Below are positions 7,337 to 16,225 of a stretch of DNA of 55,051 nucleotides, one piece after another; the first letter of the stretch is position 1, and each line of letters starts with the position of its first letter. Origin of the DNA: JAJZKE01 sp963762395 (GTDB lineage: Bacteria > Patescibacteriota > Saccharimonadia > Saccharimonadales > UBA4665). The DNA is taken from contig CAVXKL010000003.1 in NCBI GenBank assembly GCA_963762395.1, positions 1 through 55,051 of the forward strand. The letters run 5' to 3'. The position numbers and the translations under genes were made by a program. Below the pieces are notes generated by a model. That model was not told the DNA's origin, ran no database searches, and saw only the letters and a program-made list of their open reading frames with translations.

Positions 7337-9996
7337 ATTTCTCCCCAGTTCTTGCCGACCGTGACATCAACATCCAGTCTAACCGGTAGCTCGTAGACAT
7401 CCTGCATGATAGTCTTAATGTTTGAAGAGATAGTTTCAACGATATTGTCAGGGCATTCAATTAAGATTGAGTCGTGTATTTGTAAAAGTTGATAGCAGTC
7501 ATTGTGCTGCTGGCGAAGATATTCATCGCACTTAACCATTGCCATCTTCATAATGTCAGCCTCAGTGCCTTGGATTGGCATATTAATAGCAGCCCTCTCT
7601 GCTGCCTGCTGGACAACATAGTTGCTGGAGTGAATATCGGGAAACATTCTTCGTCGTCCAAACATAGTTTCCACATAGCCGTCTTTTTTAACAGCCTCTA
7701 TTACTTTATCCATGTAGTTAAAGAGCGGACGCCTGACCTCTTTATAACGGCTAATGAAATCCTGAGCCTGCTCAAAGGTCATACCAGTGGCAATACTTAG
7801 ACCATGGGGACTCATACCATATAAAATACCGAAGTTAACAACCTTAGCTACCCGCCTCATTTGTTTGGTGACATCTTCAAGTTCACGTCCGTATACCTGG
7901 GCGGCAGTAAGGGTATGAATGTCTGCGCCCTTATTAAACATGTTAATTAATTCTTCGTCTTCAGCTAAAACCGCTGCTAGTCTAAGCTCAAACTGCGAAT
8001 AATCAGCGCCTATTAATGACCGGCCCTTACTAGCTATAAAGGCAGTTCTAATATTTTTACCAAGTTCGGTTCTAATCGGTATGTTTTGGAGGTTTGGATC
8101 AACCGAACTGAGCCGTCCTGTTTGGGCAGTGGTTAGGCTATAGGTTGTGTGAAGTTTAGAATTTTTATCTACCTGTTTAGGTAAGGCATCAACATAGGTG
8201 CTCTTGAGTTTTGCTACTTCTCTAAACTGGCTAATTAAATCAATGATTGGATGCACACCTCTTAGCTTTTCTAACTCACTGGCAGCAGTAGAATAAGCTG
8301 TTTTTGTTCTTTTAATGCCTTGGGTTGAGATATTTAGATGGCTTGGATCAAAAAGTATCTCAGAAAGTTGAACAGGACTTGAAATATTAAACTTAAGTCC
8401 GCCCAGTTTAAATATTTGCTTCTCTAAATCAGCAATACTTTTTTCAATTTGAACGCTGAATTTCTTTAAATATTTGACGTCCAATTTTATACCGGTCTTT
8501 TCCATTAAAGCGAGTACTGATATGACTGGCCACTCAATATCTGAGGCCAGGGCTTTTATCTTTGGCAGTTTGTCCAGCTCCATTAATTGTTGACTATGGA
8601 TTTTCTTAATGACAGATATAATCTCACCGGCTCTAGTCATTAGTTCCTGATCATCAAGATCCTCAAAAGATGATCCATTGTAGCCAAGTTCGGTGCTTGC
8701 CAGTTCTGTCAGCGTTTTCTCACCGCCTAGTGAATTAATTAGAAAAGCACCAATCATATCGTCGTGCTCGACTATGGGAAGGTTTTTTAAGCCAAGTTCT
8801 AAAAAGATTTCCAGTTCGCTCTTTAAGTCATAGCCAATCACCTTTTTAACGACCATTAGTAGCAAGGCAACATCTTTTGAGCCTAGTTTCTCGAGATTTA
8901 AAATATATGTTTGTTTATCCGTACCGTCACTTAGTATTAAGAGCTTAGGATTTTTACCATGTCGGCCACTAGCCCGACCAAATACATACCAAGGCTTGTC
9001 GCTTCGGCCAAGATTAACCTTCTTAAGCTGTGCAGCGTCTTCAACTAAAACGGACTTTAGGCCAATCAGTTTAGTGCTTTTTGACAGACCGCCTGGATCG
9101 AAGTTAGGGATAAGCTCAATAAATTTAGCTGTTAAGCTTTTAAATTGGAGCTTTTCTAATAATTCTTTTAGTTCGACTGGTTTTAATTTACTGCCATCAA
9201 CTTCATTTAAATCTAGTTTGACTGGAGCGTCTGTCCAAATACTGGCTAGGTCCTTACTTAGGTAGGCTAAATCCCTGCCGGCAATTAGTTTGTTTTTTAT
9301 AGAGGGTTTAATAAGTTCAATGTTTTCATAAACGCCGTCTAGTGTCTGATACTTTTTCAGAAGTTCAACTGCTCCCTTTTCACCAATACCCGGAACTCCG
9401 GGTATATTGTCTGAACTATCGCCTTTTAAGGCTTTAAGGTCTAAAAACTGATGAACATTAATGCCGTATTTAGATTCAAATGATTTAGGTGAATAAAGTT
9501 CAATATTAGACAGACCGGTCTTTAGGGCATAGACCTTAACTTGGTCATTAACTATTTGGAGCATGTCTAAATCGGAGGTAATAATTACGGTCTCGATGCC
9601 TTTCTTTGATGCTTGGCATGCCAGCGACCCCATAATATCGTCTGCCTCATAGTCGTCTAGTTCATAAAACGGCCAGCCAAGTGTTTCTAGAAGTTCATGA
9701 AGAAGTGGTATTTGGGCATAAAACTCCGGCGGGGCTGGTTTTCTGCCAGCCTTATACTCGGGATAGATTGCCAGACGTTTACGAATATTAGTCTTTGGCT
9801 TATCCCAGGCAACAGCTACATAATCTGGTTTTAAGCGTTTAATAACCTCCAGCGCCATGGTGGCAAAACCGTAAACTCCGCCAGTAGGCGTACCGTCAAA
9901 AGTCCTGAGGTTGGGCATAGCATAGTAACCCCGGTAAAAAACACTTTTACCATCAATTACCACCAGCCGCTTGGGTATTCTGCTAACCTTATCCAC
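7333..9996 (-). CDS. polA: DNA polymerase I, 3'-5' exonuclease site degenerate
   Basis: 887 residues. The N-terminal 5' nuclease domain has VVIDGKSVFYRGYYAM, DDYEADDIMGSLA and GDSSDNIPGVPGIGEKGA. The C-terminal family A polymerase has motif A (DYSQFELRLAA), motif B (RRVAKVVNFGILYGMS, with Phe at the dideoxynucleotide-selecting site) and motif C (QIHDSILIE). The central region at about 300-470 is where the DEDD proofreading exonuclease would be. It lacks the DxE motif (WYVFGRASGRHG at the expected place), so proofreading is probably absent, as in Taq and Bacillus enzymes. The start is GTG 9996, seven bases after a minus-strand TATACT. Roles: Okazaki fragment processing and repair. Confidence 0.96.
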   Translation of the reverse strand: MDKVSRIPKRLVVIDGKSVFYRGYYAMPNLRTFDGTPTGGVYGFATMALEVIKRLKPDYVAVAWDKPKTNIRKRLAIYPEYKAGRKPAPPEFYAQIPLLHELLETLGWPFYELDDYEADDIMGSLACQASKKGIETVIITSDLDMLQIVNDQVKVYALKTGLSNIELYSPKSFESKYGINVHQFLDLKALKGDSSDNIPGVPGIGEKGAVELLKKYQTLDGVYENIELIKPSIKNKLIAGRDLAYLSKDLASIWTDAPVKLDLNEVDGSKLKPVELKELLEKLQFKSLTAKFIELIPNFDPGGLSKSTKLIGLKSVLVEDAAQLKKVNLGRSDKPWYVFGRASGRHGKNPKLLILSDGTDKQTYILNLEKLGSKDVALLLMVVKKVIGYDLKSELEIFLELGLKNLPIVEHDDMIGAFLINSLGGEKTLTELASTELGYNGSSFEDLDDQELMTRAGEIISVIKKIHSQQLMELDKLPKIKALASDIEWPVISVLALMEKTGIKLDVKYLKKFSVQIEKSIADLEKQIFKLGGLKFNISSPVQLSEILFDPSHLNISTQGIKRTKTAYSTAASELEKLRGVHPIIDLISQFREVAKLKSTYVDALPKQVDKNSKLHTTYSLTTAQTGRLSSVDPNLQNIPIRTELGKNIRTAFIASKGRSLIGADYSQFELRLAAVLAEDEELINMFNKGADIHTLTAAQVYGRELEDVTKQMRRVAKVVNFGILYGMSPHGLSIATGMTFEQAQDFISRYKEVRRPLFNYMDKVIEAVKKDGYVETMFGRRRMFPDIHSSNYVVQQAAERAAINMPIQGTEADIMKMAMVKCDEYLRQQHNDCYQLLQIHDSILIECPDNIVETISSNIKTIMQDVYELPVRLDVDVTVGKNWGEI

Positions 9997-10003
9997 TACT
10001 AAT

Positions 10004-10009
10004 AGTATA
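10004..10009 (-). promoter_or_regulatory. -10 box (TATACT) of polA, leaderless GTG
   Basis: TATACT on the minus strand ends seven bases before the GTG start of polA. No ribosome binding site fits in the gap. Confidence 0.55.
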
Positions 10010-10020
10010 GAACATCAAAT

Positions 10021-10611
10021 CTAAAGATTAAGGGCGCTAATTACTTTATCTGCGAATTCCTTAATATCATTAGTATCATTAAAGATTATGATGTCTGCTT
10101 TATCTTTTACGGCGGACATGCTAAGAGTAGCCTCATCGCCTGAATGAGTCATTTCAGCTTCCTCTTGGGTCAAAAAGTCTTCAAACGTGGCCGGGAATTC
10201 ATCTGACCTGCTGCTAATAAATGTTGGGCTGGATATAATTCTGTCGTAACGGATCTTCGGATTGGTATCAAGCCAAACAACTAGGCCATTTAGTTCATGA
10301 ATCCTGTCGGCTTCACCTGGATTTCTAAGTGAAGCTATCGCCAGGCCGCTATATTTAGTCGTTGCCTTCTCAAATTCACTGATTGCCTTATCCACTAGCA
10401 CACCGAGACCGTTTTCACGGCGCCATTCAGCACTAACCATCCTTAAGTTTTCACGACCTACAGTTATGCCTCGCTTACGACATTCATCTCTTAAAATATC
10501 CGTGATTGAGATAAATAGATAGTTATATGAATCCGCTAGAAAATGTCCTAGCGTATCCTTACCTGCGCCATTCGTACCGCTAATACCAATTATTTTTATA
10601 TGGACATTCAT
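10021..10611 (-). CDS. P-loop nucleotide kinase-like protein
   Basis: 196 residues. The Walker A motif GTNGAGKDT is near residue 11. The following FLADSYNYLFISITDILRDE resembles the nucleotide-binding region of adenylate, dephospho-CoA and deoxynucleotide kinases. LAIASLRNPGEADRI and LVVWLDTNPKIRYDRI fit the CORE strand and lid region of that fold, and the C-terminus (ADIIIFNDTNDIKEF) matches the end of dephospho-CoA or dNMP kinase-like proteins. The substrate is not clear. It starts two bases after rpoD ends and lies upstream of polA, so it belongs to the dnaG-rpoD transcription unit. Confidence 0.75.
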   Translation of the reverse strand: MNVHIKIIGISGTNGAGKDTLGHFLADSYNYLFISITDILRDECRKRGITVGRENLRMVSAEWRRENGLGVLVDKAISEFEKATTKYSGLAIASLRNPGEADRIHELNGLVVWLDTNPKIRYDRIISSPTFISSRSDEFPATFEDFLTQEEAEMTHSGDEATLSMSAVKDKADIIIFNDTNDIKEFADKVISALNL

Positions 10612-10613
10612 TT

Positions 10614-11744
10614 TTATCTAATATAGTCTCGTAGTTTTTTAGCGTCACGGTGTTTTCTGAGTTTAGCCAAGGCTTTGGCTTCAATCTGTCTAATACGTTC
10701 ACGGGTGACTGAGAACTCCTGGCCGACTTCTTCTAGAGTATGGCTTTTACCGTCTTCAAGACCAAATCTTAGCCTCAAGATTTTTTGTTCTCTTTCGGTT
10801 AGAGCTGACAGCATTTCTTTAACGTGTTCTTTAAGTAATTGGCCGGTAGCTGATTCCTCCGGAGAAATGGTGTCTTCGTCTTCAATAAAATCAGCTAAAA
10901 CAGAATCTTCTTCATCGTCACGAATTGATGCGTCAAGTGAACTAATATCTTGTTTGATCTTCATAATATGTTCAACTTTATCGACGTCTATTTCCATAGC
11001 CTGGGCAATTTCTTCATTGGTTGGTTCACGGTTTAACTCCTGGGTGAGACGTCTTTGGGTTCTCAGTAGCTTGTTAATTGTTTCAACCATATGGACAGGT
11101 ATTCGAATAGTTCTTGCTTGGTCAGCTATAGCTCGGGTGATTGCCTGTCTAATCCACCAAGTGGCATAAGTTGAGAACTTAAAACCTTTGTCCGGATCGA
11201 ATTTCTCAACCGCTCTAAGCAGTCCGGTGTTCCCTTCTTGGATAAGATCAAGCAGATCAAGCCCTCGGCCAACATATCTCTTAGCAATTGAAACAACCAA
11301 ACGCATGTTTGCTTCAGCCATTTTCTCTTTAGCGTCCTTGTCCCCAGCGACCACTCTTTTAGCCAGCTCAAGTTCTTCGTCGGCTGAAAGGAGTGGTATT
11401 TTACCGATCTCTCTCAGGTATAACCTGACTGAATCATCAGCTATGTCGTCATCTAAATAGACAGCGGTGTTATTGGCTATTTCTTCTTCAGTGTCCTCGC
11501 TGACCCACTCATCAGCAAAGGTAACATCGTCACTTACGTCAGTGATAATATCTATATTTGCATCGGCAAGATCGGTATAAAGCGAGTCTAGCGCTTCAGC
11601 ATTTTCTGGAGTATCTGGGTATAGTGCCATGATATCTCTTTGGGTTACATGACCGTCTTTTTTGGCCTTGTCTATTAGCTGCTGGTGCTGCTTCTCAATA
11701 CTTACTTCACTGTCTTCTTCTTTGGGTTGCTTACTCTTGGGCAT
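10614..11744 (-). CDS. rpoD: Primary RNA polymerase sigma factor (RpoD/SigA)
   Basis: 376 residues. An acidic N-terminal third precedes region 1.2 (DDSVRLYLREIGKIPLLS). Region 2 follows (NMRLVVSIAKRYVGRGLDLLDLIQEGN, KGFKFSTYATWWIRQAI), then region 3 (RTIRIPVHMVETINKL) and region 4 with the -35-recognising helix (SVTRERIRQIEAKALAKLR). Aromatic residues in STYATWW are those that melt the -10 box. There is no long non-conserved insert. It overlaps the end of dnaG by 14 bases. As the only sigma factor in view it should be the housekeeping one reading the TATAAT boxes noted here. Confidence 0.96.
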   Translation of the reverse strand: MPKSKQPKEEDSEVSIEKQHQQLIDKAKKDGHVTQRDIMALYPDTPENAEALDSLYTDLADANIDIITDVSDDVTFADEWVSEDTEEEIANNTAVYLDDDIADDSVRLYLREIGKIPLLSADEELELAKRVVAGDKDAKEKMAEANMRLVVSIAKRYVGRGLDLLDLIQEGNTGLLRAVEKFDPDKGFKFSTYATWWIRQAITRAIADQARTIRIPVHMVETINKLLRTQRRLTQELNREPTNEEIAQAMEIDVDKVEHIMKIKQDISSLDASIRDDEEDSVLADFIEDEDTISPEESATGQLLKEHVKEMLSALTEREQKILRLRFGLEDGKSHTLEEVGQEFSVTRERIRQIEAKALAKLRKHRDAKKLRDYIR

Positions 11745-13515
11745 TTAAATCCCCTTCCACCAAAACTTGGTTTAATAGATTATCTAATTTCTTTACTTCT
11801 TCTAATAGCTTCCTGGTTGTTGGTTTGTCTGCTGATTGAAGTTCACGAGTCAAAATTGCTTTTTGGTTTTTTATATAATTTTCGACTAATTTGGCTTTTA
11901 GACGGCCGGCTTCATAATCCAGCTCTGTTCTATTTAAGTCGCTATAAATCTCTTCAAAGAGTAATACTTCTATTTTAACATAATCTATAAGATCCTTAAA
12001 GATGTTTAAGTCCTTCCGGACGTCAAGATCTGGCTTGTCTTTAAGCATTTCAAACAGTTGACGGCTTGTTTCAGTTGTAAACATTTCTTTTTTAAGAACA
12101 TCTAGATGGTCCCTTAATGATTTCCTAACAAGCATCAAGCTTAAAAAGTTATCTAGGATTTTAATCTTTTCAACTGCATAAGCATCTATCGGCTCACTAG
12201 TAATATTAAGCGGTAGTTTGGCTTTTGGTTTACCGACTTTAACGGTCAATAGTTTCTGATTTAAAGCACTGGGGCTAACTTCAAGTAGACTAGCTAGTTG
12301 GTTAATGTAATGGTCACGTTCGACTGCGTCTTTAAGCGAAAATATTATTGGCAGGATTAAATCACTAAAGAGTCTCTTACCGGGAGCGCTCTTAAGATCA
12401 ACGTTTGACTTATAGTAGTTAATTAACCAATCAACAGCGTATTCAGAATTTTCAATTACTTTAGGCCATAAATCCTTGTCTTCCTTAATAAGTTCATCCG
12501 GGTCCTTGCCTTTTGTCAGGTTAATGATTGAGATATTTAAGTTTTGGTTTGAAGCTAGGGGAATAGCTCTTTCAGTTGCTGCCAGACCTGCCCTGTCGGC
12601 ATCAAAACATAGTCTAATGTCTTTGGTTAATAGACCAATAGCCTTCAAGTGCTGCTCGGTTAGGGCGGTGCCAGCCGTTGCCACTACCTGGGTAACACCT
12701 ATTTGATGGGAGCTAATTACATCAAGGTTGCCTTCAACTATAACAGCGTAACCTTTAGTTCTAATCGCTTCTTTTGCCAGATGCAGACCAAAAACGTGAC
12801 GACTTTTATCATATAAAACAGTTTGCGGTGTGTTTATATACTTTGGGTTAATCCCCTCTTCAAGTGCTCTAGCCGTGAAGCCGATGACCCGTCCCTGGTT
12901 GTCAGCTAACGGTATCATTAGCCGGCCCCTAAACATGTCATTCAGCTTATAACTGGAGATAGCAACACCAGCTATCTGCATTTCTTTTTCTGAGAAGCCT
13001 TTGTTTTTTAGAAAGGAAATCAAGGCATCGCCAGTGTTTGGTGAGTAGCCTAGCTTCCAAGCTAGGGCTGTTTCTTTGCTAAACTGCCGCTTTTTGAAGA
13101 CATATTCCCGGGCTACATTATTAGCTTTAAATTGGACCTGGTAAAACTTAGTAGCTAGCTCATAAAGCTCATAAAGCCTGGATTTTGAAATACCAGGTCT
13201 ATTTGCAGATTTTTCATATTCTTCAAGGTCAATACCTGCTTGTCTAGCCAGTAGTTCTAGGGCACCTCTAAAATCTAAGCCCTCAACTTCCATGACAAAG
13301 CTAAAAACATCTCCACCTTTGCCTGAACTAAAATCATGCCAGATTTGTTTTTCGGGACTAACAATAAAGCTTGGTGTCTTTTCTTTAGTAAAGGGGCTTA
13401 GAGCCTTGAAGTTACGGCCAGATTTCTTTAGTTCCAAATAACGGCCAATAACATCTTCAATACTAAGCCGGATTTTCACCTCATCTCTAACGTCCATGCC
13501 TTCAGTATTGAGCAT
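11731..13515 (-). CDS. dnaG: DNA primase DnaG lacking zinc ligands
   Basis: DnaG makes RNA primers at the fork. The longest frame begins at 13584, but ATG 13515 (MLNTEGMDVRDEVK) is preferred because an inverted repeat and the divergent gene lie upstream. The N-terminal CHC2-type block reads GRNFKALSPFTKEKTPSF then KQIWHDFSSGKGGDVFSF: all four zinc ligands of E. coli-type primases (Cys, His, Cys, Cys) are replaced by Ser, Thr, Asp and Ser. The surrounding residues that contact DNA are kept. The Toprim core is intact (AVIVEGNLDVIS and LCFDADRAG). The C-terminal helicase-binding part is divergent. It forms the head of an operon with rpoD, the kinase and polA; rpsU, often present in this operon, is absent here. 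Confidence 0.94.
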   Translation of the reverse strand: MLNTEGMDVRDEVKIRLSIEDVIGRYLELKKSGRNFKALSPFTKEKTPSFIVSPEKQIWHDFSSGKGGDVFSFVMEVEGLDFRGALELLARQAGIDLEEYEKSANRPGISKSRLYELYELATKFYQVQFKANNVAREYVFKKRQFSKETALAWKLGYSPNTGDALISFLKNKGFSEKEMQIAGVAISSYKLNDMFRGRLMIPLADNQGRVIGFTARALEEGINPKYINTPQTVLYDKSRHVFGLHLAKEAIRTKGYAVIVEGNLDVISSHQIGVTQVVATAGTALTEQHLKAIGLLTKDIRLCFDADRAGLAATERAIPLASNQNLNISIINLTKGKDPDELIKEDKDLWPKVIENSEYAVDWLINYYKSNVDLKSAPGKRLFSDLILPIIFSLKDAVERDHYINQLASLLEVSPSALNQKLLTVKVGKPKAKLPLNITSEPIDAYAVEKIKILDNFLSLMLVRKSLRDHLDVLKKEMFTTETSRQLFEMLKDKPDLDVRKDLNIFKDLIDYVKIEVLLFEEIYSDLNRTELDYEAGRLKAKLVENYIKNQKAILTRELQSADKPTTRKLLEEVKKLDNLLNQVLVEGDLNAQE

Positions 13516-13525
13516 ATCGATATAT

Positions 13526-13542
13526 TTGCCAATAGTTGGCAA
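13526..13542. promoter_or_regulatory. Perfect 7-3-7 inverted repeat upstream of dnaG
   Basis: TTGCCAA-TAG-TTGGCAA lies 11 bases upstream of the preferred dnaG start (13515) and about 30 bases before the divergent GTG at 13573. The symmetry and position suggest an operator for a dimeric regulator acting on one or both genes. No regulator can be named. Confidence 0.5.
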
Positions 13543-13572
13543 CCCCAGGAAGCTTATGCTTAAATACCTTAT

Positions 13573-14235
13573 GTGCCTCCACAAACACCAAGTTACGGAC
13601 CGATCCCTCAGTCAACTGCCCCTGTAAACCAGTCGCCTCTGCCAGACTATAGCTTTCTAAATGAAAAACATAGAAGAAGATTAAATCTGCCTATTTCCAC
13701 TCATTCAATGAAGGGTAGAATTTTCGTTGTTAGCGCTGGTCTTGTCTTATTAATCATCTTTTACCTGATATTTAAAGCGTTGTTAGCAAATCCGGTGATA
13801 AATAATTCGGACTATCTATTAGTAACTGAACGTCAGCAGGAAATGATCCATATTACAACTGTCGATATAAATAGTGATAATGTTGGTAAGCTGTCACCGG
13901 CTGAACAGAATTTTCGAGTAACAGCCAGTCTAGCCTTAGGCAGCTCCCAGTCCAACACTCTTAATTTTATGGCTAAAAACGGCTATAAAATTAACCAGTC
14001 GTCCTTAGCTAAAGTATATTCAACCTCGGTAGATAAGGATCTTCAGGACGCTATTACCACCGACACCCTGCCTAATGAGTTTCAGACTGCCATGCAGGCC
14101 CAACTGGATGATTACCTAACTGAACTTAAGACGGCATATGACACCACTAAAGTTGCCAGTGGCAGAAGCCTACTTCAAAGCGAATATAAAACAGGCCAGC
14201 TCCTTATAAAGTCCCTCAATTCCCAGACTTCCTAA
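13573..14235 (+). CDS. Single-pass membrane protein, unknown
   Basis: 220 residues from GTG 13573. A Pro/Gln/Ser-rich cytoplasmic segment (1-45) is followed by one transmembrane helix (IFVVSAGLVLLIIFYLIFKALL, about 49-70). The ectodomain of about 150 residues is helical, with Ala, Thr and Ser and no Cys. No enzyme motif is seen. It is divergent from dnaG and ends four bases inside the convergent 14232 gene. The function is unknown. Confidence 0.75.
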   Translation: MPPQTPSYGPIPQSTAPVNQSPLPDYSFLNEKHRRRLNLPISTHSMKGRIFVVSAGLVLLIIFYLIFKALLANPVINNSDYLLVTERQQEMIHITTVDINSDNVGKLSPAEQNFRVTASLALGSSQSNTLNFMAKNGYKINQSSLAKVYSTSVDKDLQDAITTDTLPNEFQTAMQAQLDDYLTELKTAYDTTKVASGRSLLQSEYKTGQLLIKSLNSQTS

Positions 14236-14558
14236 GACTGGATTTCTTTAACTTGCATGTAGCTATGATTTATTAAGTCTTTTATTTCCTGATCACTTAG
14301 CTGGCCGCTAACAACGATCGTTATCCATTTATCTTTGTTTAGTTTATGCCCGGCCATAACTTCGTCATATTCTTCTTTTAGAAGGTTAGCTAATAGTTCG
14401 TCGCAGCGCAGGCTTATTCGGAGCGGTTTCTTACCTTGCTCAACCAAAGCAAACATTTCATCTTTATATTCATAAATAGCCAGTTTCTTATCCTCGGAGA
14501 AGATTTTGAAAGTTCCCGGAAGTTCTAAAATGTAACGCTCGACAGTTTCCTGGTTCAT
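14232..14558 (-). CDS. MmcQ/YjbR-like protein
   Basis: 108 residues with the CyaY-like/YjbR pattern: an N-terminal helix (VERYILELPGTF), a strand with DEMFALVEQGKKPLRISLRCD, then GHKLNKDKWITIVVSGQLSDQEIKDLINHSY. The pair KW-x-T-I and the final helix are hallmarks of the family, which is thought to bind DNA but whose role is unsettled. Its start overlaps the orn stop by four bases, so the two are coupled. Confidence 0.85.
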   Translation of the reverse strand: MNQETVERYILELPGTFKIFSEDKKLAIYEYKDEMFALVEQGKKPLRISLRCDELLANLLKEEYDEVMAGHKLNKDKWITIVVSGQLSDQEIKDLINHSYMQVKEIQS

Positions 14559-15118
14559 TGGCTAAGATTTTGGCTAAACCATTCGAGGTAATACTGAAGT
14601 TCAGCAATTGAAGCCTGAATATCATCGGCCGCCCGGTGTATTTCCTGTTTTTCAAAATTAAGGCCGTATTTGCCCTGCATTAATACCTTAAATGAACTAA
14701 CATCAAGCATTCGGTAATGAAGTTTAAGGTCCAGCTCGGGCCAGCTTTTAGCGATAAAACGGCGGTCATTATGGATGCTATTGCCCGCTAAAATAGCCGG
14801 TTCATGGGGGAAATGCTCATCTAATAGTTCAATTATCTCCTGCTCAACAAGTTTAGGGTCTTTACCGTCATTAAGCTTATTTAAAATATCATCGCGGCTG
14901 TCAGGGAAATTACGCCACCAGCCGCCTTTAACCATCTGTCTGACAACTTTGTCATGAGGCTGTTTTACAACTGATTCATAACTAGCCAGGGTTTTAAAGT
15001 TGAAGTCAGTAATTTCAAGGGCAACTTCAATAATTAGATCATTCTCTGGATCTAAGCCGGTCATTTCAAGATCCACCCAAAGTAACCTAGTTGGCATTTG
15101 CTGTTTGTCGATGTTCAT
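14555..15118 (-). CDS. orn: Oligoribonuclease (DEDDh 3'-5' exonuclease)
   Basis: Orn degrades 2-5 nucleotide RNAs at the end of mRNA decay. Motif I is LLWVDLEMTGLDPENDLIIE, motif II is LAGNSIHNDRRFI, and motif III has HRAADDI with the catalytic His and Asp. At 187 residues the length is standard. Having orn fits with the DHH/NrnA-like protein at 1527 being inactive. ATG 15118 is six bases after a minus-strand TATACT, which indicates a leaderless mRNA. Confidence 0.95.
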   Translation of the reverse strand: MNIDKQQMPTRLLWVDLEMTGLDPENDLIIEVALEITDFNFKTLASYESVVKQPHDKVVRQMVKGGWWRNFPDSRDDILNKLNDGKDPKLVEQEIIELLDEHFPHEPAILAGNSIHNDRRFIAKSWPELDLKLHYRMLDVSSFKVLMQGKYGLNFEKQEIHRAADDIQASIAELQYYLEWFSQNLSQ

Positions 15119-15124
15119 TTTGCT

Positions 15125-15130
15125 AGTATA
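15125..15130 (-). promoter_or_regulatory. -10 box (TATACT) of orn, leaderless start
   Basis: TATACT on the minus strand ends six bases before ATG 15118, with no Shine-Dalgarno in the gap. Confidence 0.55.
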
Positions 15131-15155
15131 GCGCTTAGAATATGAAGTTTTAAAA

Positions 15156-15737
15156 TTAATGCCGGCCCGCTGCCAACGAATCAGAGTACCACTTAAGTTC
15201 GTTAAGGGCGTTCGTTAGAGCAGCCTGCGGGCCATAAGGATTGGCCTTAAGATCATCGTTAATATTACCTTCTTCATCAAACTTTGAGCCTACTGGACCG
15301 ACTATCATGACAGCCGGCGGAACGGTGATCGCTAAGACACCAGGCAGTATTGCCCTAAGATGACTAACTGCCTGTGCACCGCCAGTTGAACCATGGGCGA
15401 CTAGTAGCACTGGTTTTCGTTTTAGTTGGAAGTCAAGATAATCTAATGCATTCTTTAGAGCGGCTGAAAGTGATCGGTTATATTCCGGAGTAACAAGAGC
15501 AATAGCGTCACAATCATTAACAGCATCAAGCCAAATTTTAACTTCATTTTTTGGTTGGCGGTTTTGGTTACTTTGAGGCGATAAGGCTTCGTCAAACAGT
15601 GGCATTGGTACGTTTTTAAGATCAATGATTTTGGGTTCTATCCCCTCTATAGTCTTAGCTTGACTAGCCACCCACTTTGCTAATCGATCAGTTACACGGC
15701 CTTCACGGACGGAACCAATAACAATACCTAGTTTCAC
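15156..15737 (-). CDS. NADPH-dependent FMN reductase family protein
   Basis: 193 residues of flavodoxin-like fold. IVIGSVREGRVTDRLAKW forms the phosphate-binding loop, and ALVTPEYNRSLSAALKNALDYL is the family signature that holds the flavin ring. VLLVAHGSTGGAQAVSHLR is the following strand-loop. It probably reduces FMN or quinones at the expense of NAD(P)H. The start is GTG 15737 with an AAGGAG Shine-Dalgarno, unlike its leaderless neighbours. Confidence 0.88.
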   Translation of the reverse strand: MKLGIVIGSVREGRVTDRLAKWVASQAKTIEGIEPKIIDLKNVPMPLFDEALSPQSNQNRQPKNEVKIWLDAVNDCDAIALVTPEYNRSLSAALKNALDYLDFQLKRKPVLLVAHGSTGGAQAVSHLRAILPGVLAITVPPAVMIVGPVGSKFDEEGNINDDLKANPYGPQAALTNALNELKWYSDSLAAGRH

Positions 15738-15813
15738 AAGTTACTCCTTTCTCTCTGACCTGTTATTCATATTATATATGCAATGAAACATTGTTATACC
15801 CAGTTTATTAGCG

Positions 15814-16203
15814 TTAAGGCTTTTCCTTAAAGTCAAAAGCTCTGGAATTTACGCAGTAACGCATACCTGTTGGCTGATCGAGTGCATCATTAAAAACATG
15901 GCCTAAATGACTACCGCAATTTGCGCATGTCACTTCAACCCTATGCATGCCCAGTGAATTATCTTCAATTAGTTTAACGGCTTTATTATCTACTGGTGAA
16001 TTAAAGCTTGGCCAGCCGCTTCCGCTATCAAACTTGGTTGAGCTGTTAAATATTAGCCGGCCACAAGCGGCACAGCTATAGTCGCCTGTTTTTCGGTTAT
16101 GCAGTAGCTCACCGGAAAAGGCGGGTTCAGTTCCTTTTTGCCTAAGAAGTCTATATTGTTCGCTTGTTAGCTTATCTTTCCAGGGATCTTTAGCCACATA
16201 CAT
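15814..16203 (-). CDS. msrB: Peptide-methionine (R)-S-oxide reductase MsrB
   Basis: It repairs methionine-R-sulfoxide. Two CxxC pairs (CAACG and CANCG) bind structural zinc, GSGWPSF is the substrate pocket, and the catalytic Cys is in RYCVNSRAF. 129 residues, a stand-alone MsrB domain. ATG 16203 directly abuts a minus-strand TATAAT (16204-16209), so translation may start at the GTG codon at residue 3 (16197), which is six bases past the box. No signal peptide is present, so it acts in the cytoplasm. Confidence 0.94.
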   Translation of the reverse strand: MYVAKDPWKDKLTSEQYRLLRQKGTEPAFSGELLHNRKTGDYSCAACGRLIFNSSTKFDSGSGWPSFNSPVDNKAVKLIEDNSLGMHRVEVTCANCGSHLGHVFNDALDQPTGMRYCVNSRAFDFKEKP

Positions 16204-16225
16204 ATTATATGGCCTTGGTTATTAG

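Noticed and set aside
13516..13584. Longer start for dnaG
   Set aside because: It would cover the perfect inverted repeat and the divergent gene start; primase similarity begins after 13515.
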